Part shown: positions 60,883 through 64,000 of the stretch, in pieces
How the letters are laid out: every line of letters begins with the position of its first letter
Numbering within the stretch: the stretch's first letter is position 1
Assembly (NCBI GenBank): GCA_954871525.1
Contig: OX940860.1
Location: 56,656,724-56,720,723 of the forward strand
From: Parietaria judaica
Lineage: Eukaryota > Streptophyta > Magnoliopsida > Rosales > Urticaceae
Length of the DNA: 64,000 nucleotides
Direction: 5' to 3'
Made by a program: the position numbers and the translations under genes
Notes under the pieces: generated by a model
Databases searched by the model: none
What the model was told of the DNA's origin: nothing
What the model saw: the letters and a program-made list of their open reading frames with translations, nothing else

Positions 60883-62088
60883 ATGGGATCTAGAGAATCC
60901 GCTGGAATTGTAAGGCCTCCTATACTGGATGGTTCAAACTACTCCTACTGGAAAGCCAGAATGATCATCTACATTCAATCAATCGCTATCAACGCATGGC
61001 CGAGCATCGTAGAAGGTTAGGTGCATCATGTCACTGTCGTTAATGGTGTCGCGTCACCAAAGCCCCTTGCGAGTTGGGATGCTGCGGAAAAAGAAGTTGC
61101 TCTTGCAAATTCTAGAGCTCTCAATGCCATTGTTTCTGCAATTGACGAAAGACAACTCAACTAGATGGCCACCTGCACTACCGCTAGACAGGCTTGGAAA
61201 TGCCTTCAACTCCTTCACGAAGGAACTGATACTGTTAGAGCATCCAATAGACAACATCTTGCCTCTCAATTTGAAATTCTAAAAATGGAGGAAAATGAAT
61301 CTGTCTCTGACTTCAATGCTCGTCTTCAAGAACTGGTCAATCAAGCTTCTCGTCTTGGAAAGGGATACTCAGATGCTGAACTAGTTTGGAAAACTCTCAG
61401 ATCTCTTCCCAAAAACTTTCTTCCTAAGATTTCTGCCATTGAAGAAAACCAGAAGATTGAATCCATGTCCATGGCAAAACTGATGGGGATCTTGAAGACG
61501 TTTGAACTGAATCATCTCGACATCAAACAAGAGAAGATTCTTGCTTTTCGCTCATCCACTGGAGATTCAGGTAACTCTGAGACTAATGTTGATGATCTTG
61601 CTCTACTAACCAAAATTTTTGGCAGGGTACTGAAGAAATTCAATACAAAGAAAAAAATTTCAAGAGAAGGATTCAAATCTTCATCAAATCAGAGCTCATC
61701 AAAATATCATAAAAATAAATATGAAGAATCATCAAGATCCATCAAAGGAGTCCAATGCAGAGAATGTGAAGGCTTCGGCCACTACCAAAATGAGTGCATC
61801 AACACTGTGAAGAAGAACAAGTCCAAATCATATCATGCTCCAGTCAACCATGAAAGTTCTGAATATGACAATGTGGATGACAATGATGAAGAAGGAGGAC
61901 TCGTAAACCATTTTGTTGCATTCTCTAGTCGACTCATTTCATACTCCTCTGACGAAGAAGAAGGTGCTGGTACGTCAGCATATATGACAGCAAAATCTGA
62001 CGGTGAAAGCATGGATTCATCCTCTGAGGAAGATGTTCAAGAAATGTACGATGACATGTACAAAAAATGGCTTCAGGTATGTGATTAA
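60883..62088 (+). pseudogene. gag: C3 Gag
   Basis: Start at MGSRESAGIVRPPILDGSNY (60883), then WKARMIIYIQSI, a TAG (61018-61020, probably a decayed Trp codon), AEKEVALANSRALNAI, a TAG at 61162, and an open run of 307 codons. These include WKCLQLLHEGTDTVRASNRQ, the UBN2-type Gag core with SVSDFNARLQELVNQA, the CCHC knuckle CRECEGFGHYQNEC (about 61756-61797) and an acidic tail, up to TAA 62086-62088. All parts are in one frame. It forms the particle coat of a SIRE-type element. Confidence 0.9.
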
Positions 62089-62826
62089 AACTCTAAAGTT
62101 CTAGATGAAAATTATGTACTAACCCTGCAGGTTGATGAATATAAGAAGACTATTGAGTCTCTCTCGAACAAATTGAACTCCTCTGATCTGGTCACCAGAA
62201 ACCTTGTTCAAAAGATGTCAGAAAAGAACAAGAAAATTCAAAGTCTTGAAGACTCTATTTCAAAATTCAACACGGGAAAGGTGAAGCTGTATGCAATCAT
62301 TGATCAATCCAAAAGGAGTGGAGATGTTCGTGGAATAGGCTACAAAGAAGAAGAGGGAAAAATATTTCCGAAAACACCGACCATAGGACCCACCTATGTT
62401 GTTCAACATTTTGATCCTTATTACAATTCTGCAAATCAGGAGAACAAATTCCAACCTCCCTCTAGTAACAAAAGGTTTGTATCCAGAAAAACATTTATCA
62501 AATCTCAAAATCCAGTGTTAAACACCATTCCGTCTCTTAAATCAACTTTTACTCGTAGCACTATACAACTTAATTCTCTTGTGAAGACTCGTGTCGTGAC
62601 ACGATGCGTATTTTGTAATCTTCCATGTTATATTATTGATCAGTGTAACATTCTGTTTAAAAGTCTTTTTAATGGAAGAAAGATAACCATTATCACTAAG
62701 GATGACTATTTTCAAAGTTTTAATACTGGAAAATTTAGAAGAGAATGGATACCCAAACCTATTGTTCATAATTACAATTGTTTCGTTGCTTATACATCTC
62801 TTTATTATACTGCTGAAGAAGCTTAG
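62089..62826 (+). pseudogene. C3 Gag-protease connecting region
   Basis: Same frame as gag. A coiled-coil stretch (VDEYKKTIESLSNKLNSS, RNLVQKMSEKNKKIQSLE) is followed by a Ser/Lys/Asn-rich linker with a CVFCNLPCYIIDQC cluster and an aromatic end, and closed by TAG at 62824-62826 just before the protease motif, where SIRE elements have Trp. Confidence 0.75.
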
Positions 62827-64000
62827 TATTTTGACAGTGGATGTTCTCGTCACATGACTGGACATCGAGAGTATTTGATTAACATTACCAGGTTTTGTGG
62901 CAAAGTCTCATTTGGCGATGGTCGAAGAAGCGATGTAATTGGTGTAGGAGACCTGATGCTCCCTGGTTATCCTAAGTTGACGGGTGTTCTACTAGTTCAA
63001 AATCTAAAAGCCAACCTGATCAGCATTAGCCAGATTTGTGATACTGAACATAATGTCTTATTCACTCGCACTAGCTGCTTTGTTTTTAGTGATGACCTAA
63101 CCCATGTCATGGCAGGAGAAAGGTCTGTAGACAATTGTTATCTTCTTGTGAAAAATGATGTTTGTTTCAGAACCTCAGACGCTGCGTGGGATCTTTGGCA
63201 AGAAAAGTTAGGTCATATCAATGATCACCACTTGCCAAACATTTCTCACAACCAAGGTGTCATTGGTCTTCAAAATTCCATAATGGTGTGTGTGGACCCT
63301 GCCAACTCGGAAAACAGAAAAAGAGTAGTCACAAAGCTGTCAGCTCCATTGTCACTGCCAGAGTTCTTAAACTCCTTCATATCGACCTCATTGGTCCGAC
63401 AGCAGTCATCAGCTCAGGGGGAAAGAGGTACATTCTTGTATGTGTTTATGATTTTTCTAGATTCACGTGGGTTACATTCTTGCAGGGAAAAAGTGAAACT
63501 TTCGAGAATTTCAAAACCTTGTGCACACAAGTTCAAAATCAAAAGGGAATCTCTATTAGAAAGATTGTCCGCATTCGAAGCGACCACATGAAGGAATTTG
63601 AAAATTCAATGTTTGCCGACTACTGCAATGCAAATGGAATCTCTCATGAGTTCTCTGCTCCAATAACTCCTCAACAAAATGGAGTCGTGGAACGAAAAAA
63701 TAGGACACTACAAGAGATGGCCAGAGTGATGCTTAATTCAAAGGAGTTGAATCCAAAATGGTGGGCAGAAGCAGTAAAAACAGCGTGTCACATTATCACT
63801 CGAGTGTACTTCCGCCCCAAAACAAATAAAACTCCATATGAGATCTGGCGAGGTAAGAAACCAAATGTTTCCTATTTTCATACTTTTGGAAGTCGTTGTT
63901 TTGTTTCGAATTACAGGACGCATACATCAAAATTTGCCCCAAAGAGTGATGAATGGATATTTCTTGGATACTCTGCAACAAGTCATGCCTATCGGCTCTA
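62827..64000 (+). pseudogene. pol: C3 protease and integrase, running off the window
   Basis: Protease motif YFDSGCSRHMTG at 62827 with the catalytic Asp intact, then VQNLKANLISISQICD and WQEKLGHINDHHL (pre-integrase zinc region). An extra GT at about 63286-63293 (a slipped GTGTGTGT) shifts the frame. In the next frame the integrase core follows: LLHIDLIGPTAV (Asp), RIRSDHMKEF (Asp), PQQNGVVERKNRTLQEMARV (Glu), WWAEAVKTACHI and YEIWRGKKPNVSYFHTFGSR. The three acidic residues are all present. It continues past 64000 toward RT. Confidence 0.88.

Larger units (their letters stand above)
60171..64000 (+). mobile_element. C3: SIRE-type Copia element, 5' part, cut by the window edge
   Basis: 5' LTR (start not resolved), Met primer site, a long gag-protease-integrase frame with several in-frame stops. 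RT, RNase H and the 3' LTR lie beyond 64000. Gag and protease text fit the SIRE/Maximus lineage. Confidence 0.85.

Overview
This is a stretch of plant nuclear DNA, almost certainly from a eudicot. It is built mostly of nested, decayed LTR retrotransposons around the remains of two host genes. The evidence for a plant is: Copia elements primed by the initiator-Met tRNA (TGGTATCAGAGC); Ty3/gypsy elements of the Tat lineage with two RNase H domains; a plant-only GeBP/storekeeper-type (DUF573) gene; a serine carboxypeptidase-like (SCPL) gene; hAT and Helitron ends; and 5-bp target-site duplications. The species cannot be named from the sequence. No rRNA gene, tRNA gene or CRISPR array is present.

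Layout. 1-21 is the tip of a Copia LTR of the same family as C2, lying just outside the window. 22-1264 is AT-rich DNA with a 304-bp tandem duplication, a Helitron-like 3' end and one orphan exon-like block. 1265-11413 holds a minus-strand GeBP-like gene. It is cut by a TIR element (1407-1987) and by the complete Tat element G1 (2143-11095, TSD CTCCC). 11583-32587 is a second Tat element, G2. It carries the complete Copia element C1 (12895-22989, TSD AGGGC) inside its gag, and an antisense accessory ORF near its 3' end. 32710-40971 is a minus-strand Copia element, C2. 41229-41948 holds a foldback element and a second Helitron-like end. 42401-48754 is a truncated minus-strand Tat element, G3. 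48755-50450 is an inverted pair of C1-family LTR pieces. 50451 to about 58260 is G4, a gutted Tat element with its own antisense accessory ORF. 58427-59851 holds three exons of a dead SCPL gene, with a 495-bp hAT element sitting at a splice donor. About 60171-64000 is the 5' part of a SIRE-type Copia element, C3, which runs off the right edge.

How the parts relate. G1 has the most complete Tat gag-pol (zinc knuckle, protease, RT, RNase H, second RNase H, integrase), with only a few lesions. G2, G3 and G4 have damaged or missing pol but keep long ORFs on the opposite strand between pol and the 3' LTR. C1 is the most unusual element. It has 2.6-2.7 kb LTRs and an intact RT-RNase H ORF with YVDD, but no gag, protease or integrase. 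In their place it carries an apparently intron-containing gene with two C-X2-C-X11-C-X2-H motifs. The LTR promoters of G1 and C1, which belong to different superfamilies, share a nearly identical TATA-plus-downstream block. Most ORFs here are broken. Only G1 gag, most of G1 pol, C1 RT-RNase H and possibly the C1 passenger gene stay open over long distances.
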